DNA of 55,675 nucleotides from Planctomycetota bacterium (GCA_016220095.1 JACRIJ010000046.1:1-55675); one strand, 5' to 3'. Shown: positions 47,611 to 55,528, numbered from the stretch's first letter. Numbers and translations are program-made. Notes: generated from the letters alone by a model not told the origin.

Positions 47611-47796
47611 TTAACCAATACTGTAAAAATACGTTTCCGGTAGCAGGTCAATTATATCGCTTCGTTCTTCCTTAACGCGCAGGTATTTTAACGAATCCCG
47701 GTCAATCTTTGCATACTGCCCTTCCCTGGTTTTTTTCAGAAAAACCAACAGTTGCTTTTCTTTCTTTTTGTTATTTTTTATTAATGTCTTTTTCAT
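47611..47796 (-). CDS. Small hypothetical protein (61 aa) with strong promoter
   Basis: The product has 61 residues, starting MKKTLIKNNKKKEKQ, with a basic N-terminus and an acidic, hydrophobic end (SDIIDLLPETYFYSIG). The start is fixed by a near-consensus promoter 6 nt upstream (47803-47831), leaving no leader. The reading frame lies in a gap of 700 nt otherwise without genes and is opposite to the flanking genes. It could be half of a toxin-antitoxin-like or regulatory pair with the 43-aa ORF upstream, but I see no family motif. Confidence rests mainly on the promoter. Confidence 0.6.
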   Translation of the reverse strand: MKKTLIKNNKKKEKQLLVFLKKTREGQYAKIDRDSLKYLRVKEERSDIIDLLPETYFYSIG

Positions 47797-47802
47797 ATTT
47801 GT

Positions 47803-47831
47803 ATTATACACTTTTCTATCAGGTTAGTCAA
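47803..47831 (-). promoter_or_regulatory. Near-consensus leaderless promoter, -35 inside upstream ORF end
   Basis: On the minus strand TTGACT (47831-47826), a 17-nt spacer and TATAAT (47808-47803). The -35 box overlaps the last codons and stop (ATTGACTAA) of the 43-codon ORF, and the ATG of the 61-aa gene lies 6 nt past the -10 box. Confidence 0.8.
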
Positions 47832-47955
47832 TTATTTTTCTGCCGGCCTGAACTTCAATGTCATTGCGGATGCCGCTTAATTCAATTTGAAAACCGCATG
47901 TACATTTTAGTTTATTGCCTGTGGGAAAAGGAACATACATGTGTTCTAAGTCCAT
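47824..47955 (-). CDS. Tiny hypothetical protein (43 aa) with CxC motif
   Basis: The frame has 43 codons plus stop. The start at 47955 has AGGA about 7 nt upstream on the minus strand. The translation begins MDLEHMYVPFPTGNKLK, then a CTCGF motif and a charged amphipathic tail ending in RKIID. It looks protein-like (balanced composition, CxC pair) rather than random or repeat-derived. It overlaps the -35 region of the next gene, so the two small genes are tightly packed. Function unknown; a metal-binding mini-protein is a guess. Confidence 0.5.
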   Translation of the reverse strand: MDLEHMYVPFPTGNKLKCTCGFQIELSGIRNDIEVQAGRKIID

Positions 47956-48055
47956 ATTTTAATCCTATCAATTGACTGTACGAATTGCAAGAAAAACAGA
48001 GATGATTATACAGAGATAATTATACTTGATTTTTGAACCGGTTACGGGTAATATT

Positions 48056-48098
48056 GACGTTAGAGTTGCGGGGTTTAGGAGTTACGGAGTTTGTGAAC
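48056..48098 (+). repeat. GTT 8-nt array (class B)
   Basis: GTT at 48065, 48073, 48081 and 48089, exactly 8 nt apart, in text nearly identical to that at 15463-15487 (GAGTTGCGGGGTTTAGGAGT). Confidence 0.8.
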
Positions 48099-48168
48099 GA
48101 TTTACAATACCAGTGTACGTACTTACGACGACGCATGATTAGCCGCAAAGAAGTCGTTTTACGGCAGG

Positions 48169-48208
48169 TCGTGCTCTGCGCTCTCCGTATTCTCTGTGGC
48201 TAATTTCG
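48169..48208 (+). repeat. 5'-leader A-array before cmk
   Basis: 8-nt units (GTGCTCTG, CGCTCTCC, GTATTCTC, TGTGGCTA) lead to GTGGCTAATTTCG. The GTGGC box is about 44 nt before the ATG at 48241 and reads on the coding strand. Confidence 0.75.
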
Positions 48209-48240
48209 TTTCGTCTGTTCGTTTTTCCTTCTGTAAAAAT

Positions 48241-48882
48241 ATGATAATCACCATAGACGGTCCCGCGGGCGCGGGTAAAAGTACGGTCGCGAAATCGGCC
48301 GCCGGGAAACTGGGATTTGAATATCTTGATACCGGCGCCATATACAGGGCGGCCACGCTCAAGGTTCTGAGCAAAGGCATCGGCCTGGATGACAAGCCGG
48401 CCATCGCAAAACTCATCTCCAAAACCAAAATCCGGATTGCCGGCGCGCGGGTGTTCCTTGACAACGCGGATGTAACGGACAAAATCAGGGACCCGCAAAT
48501 AACCTCCCATGTATTCCATCTGGCGAATTTTGAACGGATACGCAAAACCGTCAACGTCAAGGAAAGGGAATTCGCGCGCGGAAAAAATATCGTCACCGAA
48601 GGCCGCGACCAGGGAAGCGTCGTATTCAAAAACGCGGATTTCAAGTTTTACCTTGACGCCTCGCCTGAAGAACGCGCGAAGAGGCGTTATGCTGAATTGG
48701 TTGCAAAAGGCGGGAAGACAACCCTGAAAAAAGTGCTCCGCGATATCATGCAACGCGACCAGCGTGACATGTCAAGGGATTGTTCGCCCCTGGTCATACC
48801 TGAGGGCGCGATTGTAATTGATACGACAGACCTGAGTATATTGCAGGTAGTCAACAGGATAGTCCGAAATTGCCGCGCATGA
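48241..48882 (+). CDS. cmk: Cytidylate kinase
   Basis: The product has 213 residues from the ATG at 48241, where the family begins (MIITIDGPAGAGKST); a longer upstream frame would translate the leader array. The Walker A is GPAGAGKST (7-15). YLDTGAIYRA and VTEGRDQGSVVF are family segments, and an SPEERAKRR lid follows. The usual GRDIGT is read here as GRDQGS. It phosphorylates CMP and dCMP. The plsC gene is 97 nt downstream; the pair cmk-plsC is a common bacterial order. Confidence 0.93.
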   Translation: MIITIDGPAGAGKSTVAKSAAGKLGFEYLDTGAIYRAATLKVLSKGIGLDDKPAIAKLISKTKIRIAGARVFLDNADVTDKIRDPQITSHVFHLANFERIRKTVNVKEREFARGKNIVTEGRDQGSVVFKNADFKFYLDASPEERAKRRYAELVAKGGKTTLKKVLRDIMQRDQRDMSRDCSPLVIPEGAIVIDTTDLSILQVVNRIVRNCRA

Positions 48883-48902
48883 CCGCATAGCTCGCGGTAA
48901 CC

Positions 48903-48950
48903 GCAGTATCGTTGCGACTCGGAGTATCGCTGAGGCGCGCAGTATCGCTG
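48903..48950 (+). repeat. Three AGTATCGCTG repeats at exact 18-nt spacing
   Basis: GCAGTATCGTTG (48903), GGAGTATCGCTG (48921) and GCAGTATCGCTG (48939) are each 12 nt and spaced exactly 18 nt apart. They lie in the short cmk-plsC gap. Confidence 0.8.
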
Positions 48951-48979
48951 ACGCTTACATAAAATTTTCAATTTACAAT

Positions 48980-49588
48980 ATGATTAATATAAGGAACATC
49001 TGGTTCAGATCCATGCAGGCTGTTTCGCTTTTATGCGGAACGGTTTTTTTCCGTTTGCGCCTGTTTTACCGCGGAAGACTGCCGTACGAATCCGGCGCGA
49101 TACTGGCATCAAACCACCAGAGTTTTCTGGACCCGGTATTGGCAGGCCTGGCGCTTGAGAAACCGATCCATTTCATGGCGCGGTCAACGTTGTTCAAAAA
49201 CCCGCTGTTCAGCCTGTTGATAAGATCGCTCAACGCGTTCCCTGTGGAGCGCGGCACGGCGGATTTGAAGGCGACAAAGGAAACACTGAGACGGCTTAAG
49301 AATGGGAATTTTGTCGTGATGTTTCCTGAAGGCACGCGCACGCGTGACGGAAGCGTCATCATGCCCAAACCCGGATTTGCCATGCTCGCATCGCGCGCCG
49401 GAGTTCCCATAGTGCCGGTAGTGATAAAAGGCGCGTATAAGGCCTGGCGGAGGCAGGATAAATTCATCAGCAGACTGCCCCGGATAACGGTCATCTACGG
49501 CGAACCGTTCCGCGTGGACAGGAGTTGCGCCCCGGACGACGTCAGCAGGATGCTGTACGAAAAGTGGCGGGAATTGATGAAGGACTGA
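48980..49588 (+). CDS. plsC: 1-acyl-sn-glycerol-3-phosphate acyltransferase
   Basis: The product has 202 residues. The catalytic HX4D is His46 to Asp51 (NHQSFLD). The second motif is FPEGTRTRDG (about 115-124), followed by PIVPVVIKG. It acylates lysophosphatidic acid to phosphatidic acid in membrane lipid synthesis. The short N-terminus has one hydrophobic stretch for membrane contact. It follows cmk on the same strand. Confidence 0.9.
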   Translation: MINIRNIWFRSMQAVSLLCGTVFFRLRLFYRGRLPYESGAILASNHQSFLDPVLAGLALEKPIHFMARSTLFKNPLFSLLIRSLNAFPVERGTADLKATKETLRRLKNGNFVVMFPEGTRTRDGSVIMPKPGFAMLASRAGVPIVPVVIKGAYKAWRRQDKFISRLPRITVIYGEPFRVDRSCAPDDVSRMLYEKWRELMKD

Positions 49589-49730
49589 ACCGATTTAAAA
49601 GATTTTAAAATTAGAAGATTACACAGATTCGCACAAGATACGCATGTTAGAGTCTAATTAAGAATTATTCTGTGGTGAAAGACATGAAAAAACGATTGAC
49701 ATTTAGACAAGCCCCAGTCATCTCTCATCC

Positions 49731-49830
49731 CCGTCACCCCTAACTCCGTAACCCAGAAACCCTTAACCCCGTAACCCTTAAACCCCTCAACTCCGTAACT
49801 CCTAAACCCTTTAACCCCTTAACTCTAAAT
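49731..49830 (-). repeat. Long AAC/GTT 8-nt array (class B), 11 units
   Basis: AAC occurs at 49742, 49750, 49758, 49765, 49773, 49781, 49789, 49797, 49805, 49813 and 49821. Nine intervals are 8 nt and one is 7 nt. The text (CCGTAACCCTTAAACCCC) looks telomere-like but the period and composition vary. It lies 3' of rsfS and reads as GTT units on that gene's strand. Confidence 0.85.
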
Positions 49831-49843
49831 CGCCGGGAGCGAT

Positions 49844-50224
49844 TCAGCTCGTTTTTCGTCTTGCGGCGAGTTTCCAGTTCACTTTCTTCGCATCGGCCCA
49901 GAGTTCTTCTATCTGGTAATATTCGCGGATTTGTTTCTGCATAACGTGGACCACGACGTCGCCCAGATCTATAAGCGCCCATGTCTTCATATCCATGCCT
50001 TCAATCCCGACTATCCTTGAGCCTTTTGACTTCATTTCTTTTTCAATGTCAACTATGATTGCTTCAACGTGTTTCGGATTATCCGCCGTGCATATCACGA
50101 AGTAATCCGTTATATTCAAAAGTTTTTGCACGTTAAGAATAATGATATCGCTTGCCTTCTTGTTGTCCGCGTTTTTGGCGCAGAATATCGCCCGTTCGCG
50201 GCTCACGTCTTTTTTTATAGCCAT
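49844..50224 (-). CDS. rsfS: Ribosomal silencing factor RsfS
   Basis: The product has 126 residues, the usual size. The DUF143 fold is visible as KKASDIIILNVQKL, NITDYFVICTAD, SRIVGIEGMDMKTWALIDLGDVVVHVM (key residues G, W and the DLGDVVVHV strand) and REYYQIEELWADAK. It binds the large ribosomal subunit protein uL14 and blocks subunit joining in slow growth. The leader carries an A-type array at 50278-50311 in the gene's sense. A GAGGATGA-like site precedes the start. Confidence 0.93.
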   Translation of the reverse strand: MAIKKDVSRERAIFCAKNADNKKASDIIILNVQKLLNITDYFVICTADNPKHVEAIIVDIEKEMKSKGSRIVGIEGMDMKTWALIDLGDVVVHVMQKQIREYYQIEELWADAKKVNWKLAARRKTS

Positions 50225-50277
50225 TTGGTGATTATCATCCTCCTAAAAAATTGATAGCGTCTAAATACTCCTGCGTA

Positions 50278-50311
50278 TTTGGCCACGAAAGCACAAAGAC
50301 ACGAAGAATGG
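50278..50311 (-). repeat. 5'-leader A-array before rsfS
   Basis: On the minus strand 8-nt units CGTGTCTT, TGTGCTTT and CGTGGCCA run into AATACG. The GTGGC box is about 58 nt before the start at 50224, in the gene's sense. Confidence 0.75.
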
Positions 50312-50380
50312 CCCTGTTTATTGGCCTTATTATAGGAAATATAATGGAAATGTCAATACAAAAAATAAGCTTCGTGTATG

Positions 50381-50424
50381 GCCTCAGTAAAGGTGGGTTA
50401 AAAAATAACACCTATGTGTTTAAT
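50381..50424 (+). repeat. CCTCAGT element
   Basis: GCCTCAGTAAAGGTGG is followed by GTTAAAAAATAACACC. AGGTG (50391-50395) pairs with CACCT (50409-50413), and AACAC/GTGTT forms a second small stem. It is related to copies at 12512, 53393, 55382, 55508 (inverted) and 55540. Confidence 0.7.
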
Positions 50425-50467
50425 TTGCCAATGATTGTATTTTGTATTGCCGATATCTGATCACTCG

Positions 50468-50884
50468 TCATATGGACAGCAATACCATCGCTACTACGGC
50501 GAAGAGCATTCCGAGGCCCTTGGTTATTGTCAGCGGTTCCTTCAAAATTATCAGGCACAGCGGCACTGCTATCAGGGGATACAGGCCGGTTATCAACACC
50601 ACGGCAGAGGCGTTACTGCCCGTCTGGAAGGCCTTTATAAAAAAGACTGTGCCGATTGTGGCGCATCCGCCGGTGACAACGGCATAAATTAAACCCGTAG
50701 TGTTATATTCAAGATGGAACCCGTTTACGCAGATTATCGCGGACATCAGTGCGAATGAAAAGGCGAACTGGTAAAAGAGTATGCTGAACGGATCCTTGAT
50801 GTGCATTGACGCCATTTTAGGGGTGAATGCCCATACGCCCCAGAAGACAACGGTGATCAACGAATACACAACCCATTCTTTCAT
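50468..50884 (-). CDS. EamA/DMT-type half-size transporter
   Basis: The product has 138 residues with four or five membrane helices, one EamA unit instead of the usual two (MKEWVVYSLITVVFWGVWAF at the start; the ITGLYPLIAVPLCLIIL and GLGMLFAVVAMVLL segments near the end). The half-size form should dimerise. Its substrate cannot be inferred. It follows hppA on the same strand with a 73-nt gap that contains a 28-bp perfect palindrome, so hppA transcription may stop before it. Confidence 0.82.
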   Translation of the reverse strand: MKEWVVYSLITVVFWGVWAFTPKMASMHIKDPFSILFYQFAFSFALMSAIICVNGFHLEYNTTGLIYAVVTGGCATIGTVFFIKAFQTGSNASAVVLITGLYPLIAVPLCLIILKEPLTITKGLGMLFAVVAMVLLSI

Positions 50885-50906
50885 AATTTGCGATACCCAT
50901 AAAAAC

Positions 50907-50934
50907 GTAGAGACACGCCATGGCGTGTCTCTAC
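50907..50934. terminator. 28-bp perfect palindrome, terminator-like
   Basis: GTAGAGACACGCCA (50907-50920) is followed by its exact complement (50921-50934). On the minus strand a GTTTTTA tract follows, so it can act as a terminator for hppA. The same type of AGAGACxCGCCATGGCG palindrome is widespread in cyanobacterial and other genomes, which suggests a dispersed element. Confidence 0.75.
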
Positions 50935-50956
50935 AATATTTTCAATAAAAACAGCT

Positions 50957-53278
50957 TTATTTTTTACCGGAGATTCCCAGCATATCCATTATCTGCGGAG
51001 AATATTTCACGACCAGACCGGCAAAGACGACCGATACCATTGACATCAGTTTAATCAATATATTAAGCGAAGGGCCCGCGGTATCCTTGAAAGGATCTCC
51101 GACCGTATCGCCTACGACCGTGGCCTTATGCTGATTGGAACCCTTGCCGCCATGCTCGCCGCCTTCAACGTATTTTTTGGCATTGTCCCAGGCTCCGCCG
51201 GAATTGGCCATCATCACCGCCATGACAAACCCGGTTGACAGCGCGCCCGCAAGAAGACCCATGACGCCTGCTACGCCCAGAAGCAATCCCGTAACAACAG
51301 GAATTGCCAGAGCGAGCATTGACGGGAATATCATTTCCATCTGCGCGCCTTTAGTGGCTATCTGCACGCATGTGGCATAATCGGCCTCGGCCTTGCCTTC
51401 CATAAGACCGGTAATTTCCTTGAACTGGCGCCTGACTTCTTCAACCATCTTGCTTGCCGCGCGGCCCACAGCCTTCATTGTAAGAGCGCAGAATACGAAT
51501 ACCATCATGCTTCCGAGGAACAAACCGATAAGAACCTTGGGATTCATAAGCGTTACGTCATATTGCATCATAAAATCGTTGATGGATGCTTTCACTATAT
51601 CAACGCCATTGATAGTTGTTGTACCCATCCTTACAAGGCCGGTCCTGATTTCTTCAATATAAGCCGCGAGCAAGGCCAGCGCCGTCAGGGCCGCTGAACC
51701 AATAGCAAAACCTTTGCCTGTAGCGGCCGTAGTATTGCCGAGGGAATCCAACGCGTCCGTACGTTCCCTTACGCCCGGTTCCTGATTGGTCATCTGCGCG
51801 TTGCCGCCGGCGTTATCGGCAATAGGCCCGTAAGCATCCGTGGCAAGCGTTATGCCGAGCGTGGAAAGCATGCCTACTGAGGCAATGCTGATTCCGTAAA
51901 GGCCCATAATCGGATTGGAGAATCCGCCCGCGAACGCGAATGAAAGGATAACGCCTATGCATACGATTATTACCGGCAGGGCTGTGGAAAGCATGCCTAC
52001 CGCGAGGCCTTCTATAATAACCGTCGCAGGGCCTGTACGGGATTGGCTGGCTATGCCTTTTGTCGGCGAATAATCATTGGACGTATAATACCCGGTGATG
52101 TATCCGATGCCGACGCCGGCGGCAAGGCCGGTCACTATCGCCAGCCATATTCCTGCATACGGAACGCCGCTGTTATTAAACATATAATAGCATACCAGTC
52201 CGGACAGCGCGAGTATCAGCACTGAACTCACGTTGATGCCTGTCATAAGCGAACCGAGAAGCTGTTTCTGCGTCGCGCCTTCTTTTGTCCTGACCATATA
52301 AATGCCTATCAGGGACAATACAATGCCGATACCCGCTATGAGCATCGGCGTAATAAGCAGTTTCACCTTGTCGACCTCGGTAAGCCCGAGCGCCGCGCCT
52401 GCGGCAACGCCAAGGGCCGCTGTCGCGAGTATGGAACCGCAATAGGATTCGTAAAGGTCTGCGCCCATGCCCGCGACGTCGCCGACGTTATCGCCGACGT
52501 TATCAGCGATAACTGCCGGATTGCGCGGGTCATCTTCAGGAATACCGGCTTCCACTTTGCCTACGAGGTCTGCGCCGACGTCAGCGGATTTGGTAAAAAT
52601 GCCGCCGCCGACGCGGGCAAACAAGGCCTGCGTACTGGCGCCCATGCCGAAGCATAGCATCGTAACGGTAATCTGTTCAAGATTTAATCCGGTGAAATTA
52701 TAAAGAACGTAGAACCAAATACTGATATCAAGCAAGCCCAGGCCTACGACTATCAGGCCCATAACGGCGCCACTGCGGAAGGCGATTTTCAAGCCGCGGT
52801 CCAGGCTTTCCTTGGCGCCCTGTGCGGTACGCGAACTTGCCTCGGTCGCGGTTTTCATGCCGAGAAAACCGGAAAGCCCTGAGAAGAATCCGCCTGTGAT
52901 GAACGCGAACGGAACCCATTCGGATTGAACCTTCAGGCCGAACGCAAGCACTGCCAGAATCAAAGACAGTATAACGAAAACGATAGCTACGATTTTGTAT
53001 TGCTGTTTGAGGTATGCCATGGCGCCTTTTTTCACGTAACCGGCGATTCTTACCATGTTTTCGTCGCCGGGATTGGCTTTTTTCATGGCGCAATAAAATA
53101 CCCCGGCAAATATGAGCCCGAGTACGGAGCCTATAGGCGCAAGCCACCATATATCGGGGACTTCAGGTTTGGCGCCACCGCCGGCAAACGCCGTACCCGT
53201 AAATTGCAGAATGAAAATTAAAACCAAAACAGCCCCTGTCAATCCTTTTGCCCCGAGGGAAACAAACCTGTTCTTCAT
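50957..53278 (-). CDS. hppA: Membrane-bound pyrophosphatase, K+-dependent type
   Basis: The product has 773 residues from the ATG at 53278 (GGAG 8 nt upstream). It has about 16 membrane helices and the canonical substrate site: ADVGADLVGKVEAGIPEDD (about 232-250), NVGDNVGDVAGMGADLYESY, DAYGPIADNAGGN and GDTVGDPFKDTAGPSLN. The key GNTTAATGKG segment carries Ala where K+-independent pumps have Lys, so the enzyme should need K+. It couples pyrophosphate hydrolysis to H+ or Na+ export. The pumped ion cannot be read with certainty. An N-terminal hydrophobic helix with a Phe/Gly-rich end may be a cleaved signal. The promoter is at 53343-53369 and an A-type box lies in the leader. Confidence 0.93.
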   Translation of the reverse strand: MKNRFVSLGAKGLTGAVLVLIFILQFTGTAFAGGGAKPEVPDIWWLAPIGSVLGLIFAGVFYCAMKKANPGDENMVRIAGYVKKGAMAYLKQQYKIVAIVFVILSLILAVLAFGLKVQSEWVPFAFITGGFFSGLSGFLGMKTATEASSRTAQGAKESLDRGLKIAFRSGAVMGLIVVGLGLLDISIWFYVLYNFTGLNLEQITVTMLCFGMGASTQALFARVGGGIFTKSADVGADLVGKVEAGIPEDDPRNPAVIADNVGDNVGDVAGMGADLYESYCGSILATAALGVAAGAALGLTEVDKVKLLITPMLIAGIGIVLSLIGIYMVRTKEGATQKQLLGSLMTGINVSSVLILALSGLVCYYMFNNSGVPYAGIWLAIVTGLAAGVGIGYITGYYTSNDYSPTKGIASQSRTGPATVIIEGLAVGMLSTALPVIIVCIGVILSFAFAGGFSNPIMGLYGISIASVGMLSTLGITLATDAYGPIADNAGGNAQMTNQEPGVRERTDALDSLGNTTAATGKGFAIGSAALTALALLAAYIEEIRTGLVRMGTTTINGVDIVKASINDFMMQYDVTLMNPKVLIGLFLGSMMVFVFCALTMKAVGRAASKMVEEVRRQFKEITGLMEGKAEADYATCVQIATKGAQMEMIFPSMLALAIPVVTGLLLGVAGVMGLLAGALSTGFVMAVMMANSGGAWDNAKKYVEGGEHGGKGSNQHKATVVGDTVGDPFKDTAGPSLNILIKLMSMVSVVFAGLVVKYSPQIMDMLGISGKK

Positions 53279-53320
53279 AAAAACATCTCCAACACTATTA
53301 AATAGATACAACTTGTTTTT

Positions 53321-53335
53321 TGCCACCTGTTGAAC
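53321..53335 (-). repeat. A-type end box before hppA
   Basis: On the minus strand this reads GTTCAACAGGTGGCA and continues AAAAAACAAG. The GTGGC box is about 44 nt before the start at 53278 and close to the predicted transcription start. Confidence 0.6.
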
Positions 53336-53342
53336 ATCGTAA

Positions 53343-53369
53343 ATTATCAAATTCCGGTATTTTTGTCAA
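53343..53369 (-). promoter_or_regulatory. Putative promoter of hppA
   Basis: On the minus strand TTGACA (53369-53364) and GATAAT (53348-53343) are separated by 15 nt, slightly short. Confidence 0.5.
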
Positions 53370-53388
53370 TACAAATACGTCCGTAAGA

Positions 53389-53475
53389 GTAAGGCCTCAG
53401 TCGAGAATACGTATAACACACCCCCTTACCCCCTCTTAATAGAGGGGGGGGATCGTTCGTACGACGCCTTCCCTT
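53389..53475 (-). repeat. Left inverted repeat of the ClC gene (about 87 bp)
   Basis: The reverse complement of this stretch matches 55442-55526 with only a few differences (one C length change, ATTCTCGA against ACCTCTA). It contains an internal hairpin CCCCCTCT-TAAT-AGAGGGGG and a CGTCGTACGAACG near-palindrome, and carries a CCTCAGT element at its outer end. Confidence 0.9.
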
Positions 53476-53488
53476 TTATTAAGCTGTT

Positions 53489-55300
53489 TTATTGTTCCGT
53501 ATTATCCGTACTTCTCTTATGCAGGGCAAGGCTATACGCCTGTATAAGGTCTTTGCGCGCGAAGAAGCCGAGAAAGTTCTGAGGGTCTTCATTGCTGACC
53601 ACGGGCAATTCATCTATGTCTTTCAGCGTAAATTTCGTCAATACGGAACTCAATTTTTCTTCCGGCGTAATATATATGATTTTTCCGGAAGCGAGGTCGG
53701 ATGCGATGAGCAGGTCCGTCATCTGGGTATCATGAAGCAATTTCCTGATGTCGTCAACGGAAAAAACACCTGTTAATTTATTTTCCTGGTTAACTACCGG
53801 GAAATACGCGGTTTCTGTGCTTTGAGTGATTTTCAGGAGTTCTTTAAGAGGAGTATCTTCCTGTATCTTGATTGACGATATCCTTGTGAACCATGCCTCT
53901 TTAACGGTCAGGCCCTCAAGGACATCCACGACGAAATCGCCCTGATGCGCGGGCGATCCCGCGCGATTAACAACCTGTTTGGCATAGACGGTTTTCTTGC
54001 CTACCACGGCATACGCTATTATGCATGCTACCATAAGAGGCACGAGCAGACCGTAACCTCCAACCATTTCCGAAGTCATTATTATTGCTGCAATCGGGAC
54101 ATTGCCTATGCCCGCGAAAAACGCCGCCATGCCGACCATGATAAAACCAATGGGTTCCACGGTATTTCCGAAAACTGACTGCATGCCTTTTCCGAACGCG
54201 CCGCCAAGCATAGCGCCGATGAAAAGCGCCGGCGCAAAAACGCCGCCACTGCCGCCAGTGCCCAGGGTAAACCCTGTCGCGAGCATCTTGCCGAATGCAA
54301 GCACTGCCATGGTCCATATTGATAATTTCAATAAAATAGCCGTTTGGATATTGCCATAGCCCATGCCCAGCAATTCGGGCGCGAACATGCCGAGGCATCC
54401 GAGCAAAAGCCCGCCTATCGCGGGTTTTATGAACGCGTACCTTCCGGATAATAAATTTGAACTGCTATTTTTTATAAAGTCATATATATATATGAACAGT
54501 ATGCCGGATAACGCGCAGACAAGGCCGAGAACCGCATAGAGCGGCAATTGAACGGGGTTTTTGAAAAATTCCTGCGGTATTCCCGCAAACAGCGGGCCGA
54601 ACCCGTAAAAAGACGCAAACACGCTGTATGCCACTATTGATGAGATGATGGACGGAATGATGCCTTCGTATTCAATTTCAGGTTCCCCGAAAAGGACTTC
54701 CGTGGCAAAAAAAGCGCCACCGAGCGGACAGCGGAATATTGAACCTACGCCGCCTGCAACGCCGGAAATAAGCAAAAGACGCCTGTCCCTGTCAGAAAGC
54801 CGCAGGTACCTGCCTATTAAGGAACCGATACCGGCGCCTATTTGGGAAATAGGGCCTTCGCGGCCGGCAGAACCGCCCGTACCGATGGTCAGAATTGAAC
54901 TCAAGGCCTTGATAATAGGCGTTCTGGAGCCGATCTGGCCTCTTTTCCTGTGATAAGCGTCTATATAAGCATCGGTACCGTCGCCCTCGGCTTCCGGAGC
55001 CCATTTATATATTATCAGGCCGGCAATAAGCCCGCCGATTGTTGGCACGAGTAGAATCAGCCACCAGACTGGATTTGACGCGCCTGCGTACTGGTATTCG
55101 CCGCCCGGCGCGGCCTGGTAAACGCCGCATATAATGTTAAGAAACAAATGAGACGCCTTTTCCAACAGCCAGACGAAGATTACGCTGGCTAAACCTGAAA
55201 TAATGCCTATAAGGCCGCTGAAAAACAGCCATTTGGCCACAACATTCAGGTTTAATGCGTTTACAAGCTTGTTTATCCGGTCCCTCAATTCGTCTACCAT
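53489..55300 (-). CDS. ClC-family chloride channel/antiporter with CBS pair
   Basis: The product has 603 residues. The ClC core (about 20-445) has the gating glutamate Glu148 in GSAGREGP and the third selectivity segment SGGVFAPALF. The first segment is not the usual GSGIP but EGDGTDAY, so the anion site differs on one side. Glu148 suggests exchange or gating of the standard kind. Two CBS domains follow (about 475-590; MTDLLIASDLASGKIIY and DIDELPVVSNEDPQNFLG are parts), which commonly bind adenine nucleotides and regulate the pore. Its role may be anion homeostasis or acid resistance. The gene is bracketed by an 85-bp inverted repeat pair, suggesting it is or was a mobile cassette or invertible segment. 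Confidence 0.9.
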   Translation of the reverse strand: MVDELRDRINKLVNALNLNVVAKWLFFSGLIGIISGLASVIFVWLLEKASHLFLNIICGVYQAAPGGEYQYAGASNPVWWLILLVPTIGGLIAGLIIYKWAPEAEGDGTDAYIDAYHRKRGQIGSRTPIIKALSSILTIGTGGSAGREGPISQIGAGIGSLIGRYLRLSDRDRRLLLISGVAGGVGSIFRCPLGGAFFATEVLFGEPEIEYEGIIPSIISSIVAYSVFASFYGFGPLFAGIPQEFFKNPVQLPLYAVLGLVCALSGILFIYIYDFIKNSSSNLLSGRYAFIKPAIGGLLLGCLGMFAPELLGMGYGNIQTAILLKLSIWTMAVLAFGKMLATGFTLGTGGSGGVFAPALFIGAMLGGAFGKGMQSVFGNTVEPIGFIMVGMAAFFAGIGNVPIAAIIMTSEMVGGYGLLVPLMVACIIAYAVVGKKTVYAKQVVNRAGSPAHQGDFVVDVLEGLTVKEAWFTRISSIKIQEDTPLKELLKITQSTETAYFPVVNQENKLTGVFSVDDIRKLLHDTQMTDLLIASDLASGKIIYITPEEKLSSVLTKFTLKDIDELPVVSNEDPQNFLGFFARKDLIQAYSLALHKRSTDNTEQ

Positions 55301-55371
55301 ACTGCGTAAAATCCCAAATTAAAACCCCTAATGTTAACTTTTCATGGTAAAAAATCAAGTAAAAAGAGAAC

Positions 55372-55398
55372 CGGGAAGTACCGCCTCAGTCGAGGTGG
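55372..55398 (+). repeat. CCTCAGT element inside right repeat border
   Basis: CGGGAAGTACCGCCTCAGTC runs into GAGGTGG. It is a 27-nt direct repeat of 55529-55555 with two differences. The two copies flank the right inverted repeat. Confidence 0.75.
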
Positions 55399-55441
55399 GT
55401 TTTTGCCGGTTTTTCGATAACGCTGAATCCCCTCTTTTTAG

Positions 55442-55526
55442 AAGGGAAGGCGTCGTACGAACGATCCCCCCTCTATTAAGAGGGGGCAAGGGGGTGTGTT
55501 ATACGTAACCTCTACTGAGGCTTTAC
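55442..55526 (+). repeat. Right inverted repeat of the ClC gene (about 85 bp)
   Basis: Inverted partner of 53389-53475, with the internal stem CCCCCTCT-ATTA-AGAGGGGG and a CGTCGTACGAACG core. It lies 141 nt beyond the ClC start codon and its outer end carries an AGCCTCAGTAGAGGT element (minus strand). Confidence 0.9.
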
Positions 55527-55528
55527 AA

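Noticed and set aside
49731..49830. Telomere-like CCCTTAAACCCC repeats
   Set aside because: Units vary, the 8-nt phase is held only by AAC, and similar arrays lie between genes at 15453, 41895 and 48056. Bacterial chromosome ends are not expected here.
53389..55526. Insertion sequence carrying its own transposase
   Set aside because: The only gene between the inverted repeats is the ClC channel; no transposase is encoded, so an autonomous element is excluded.
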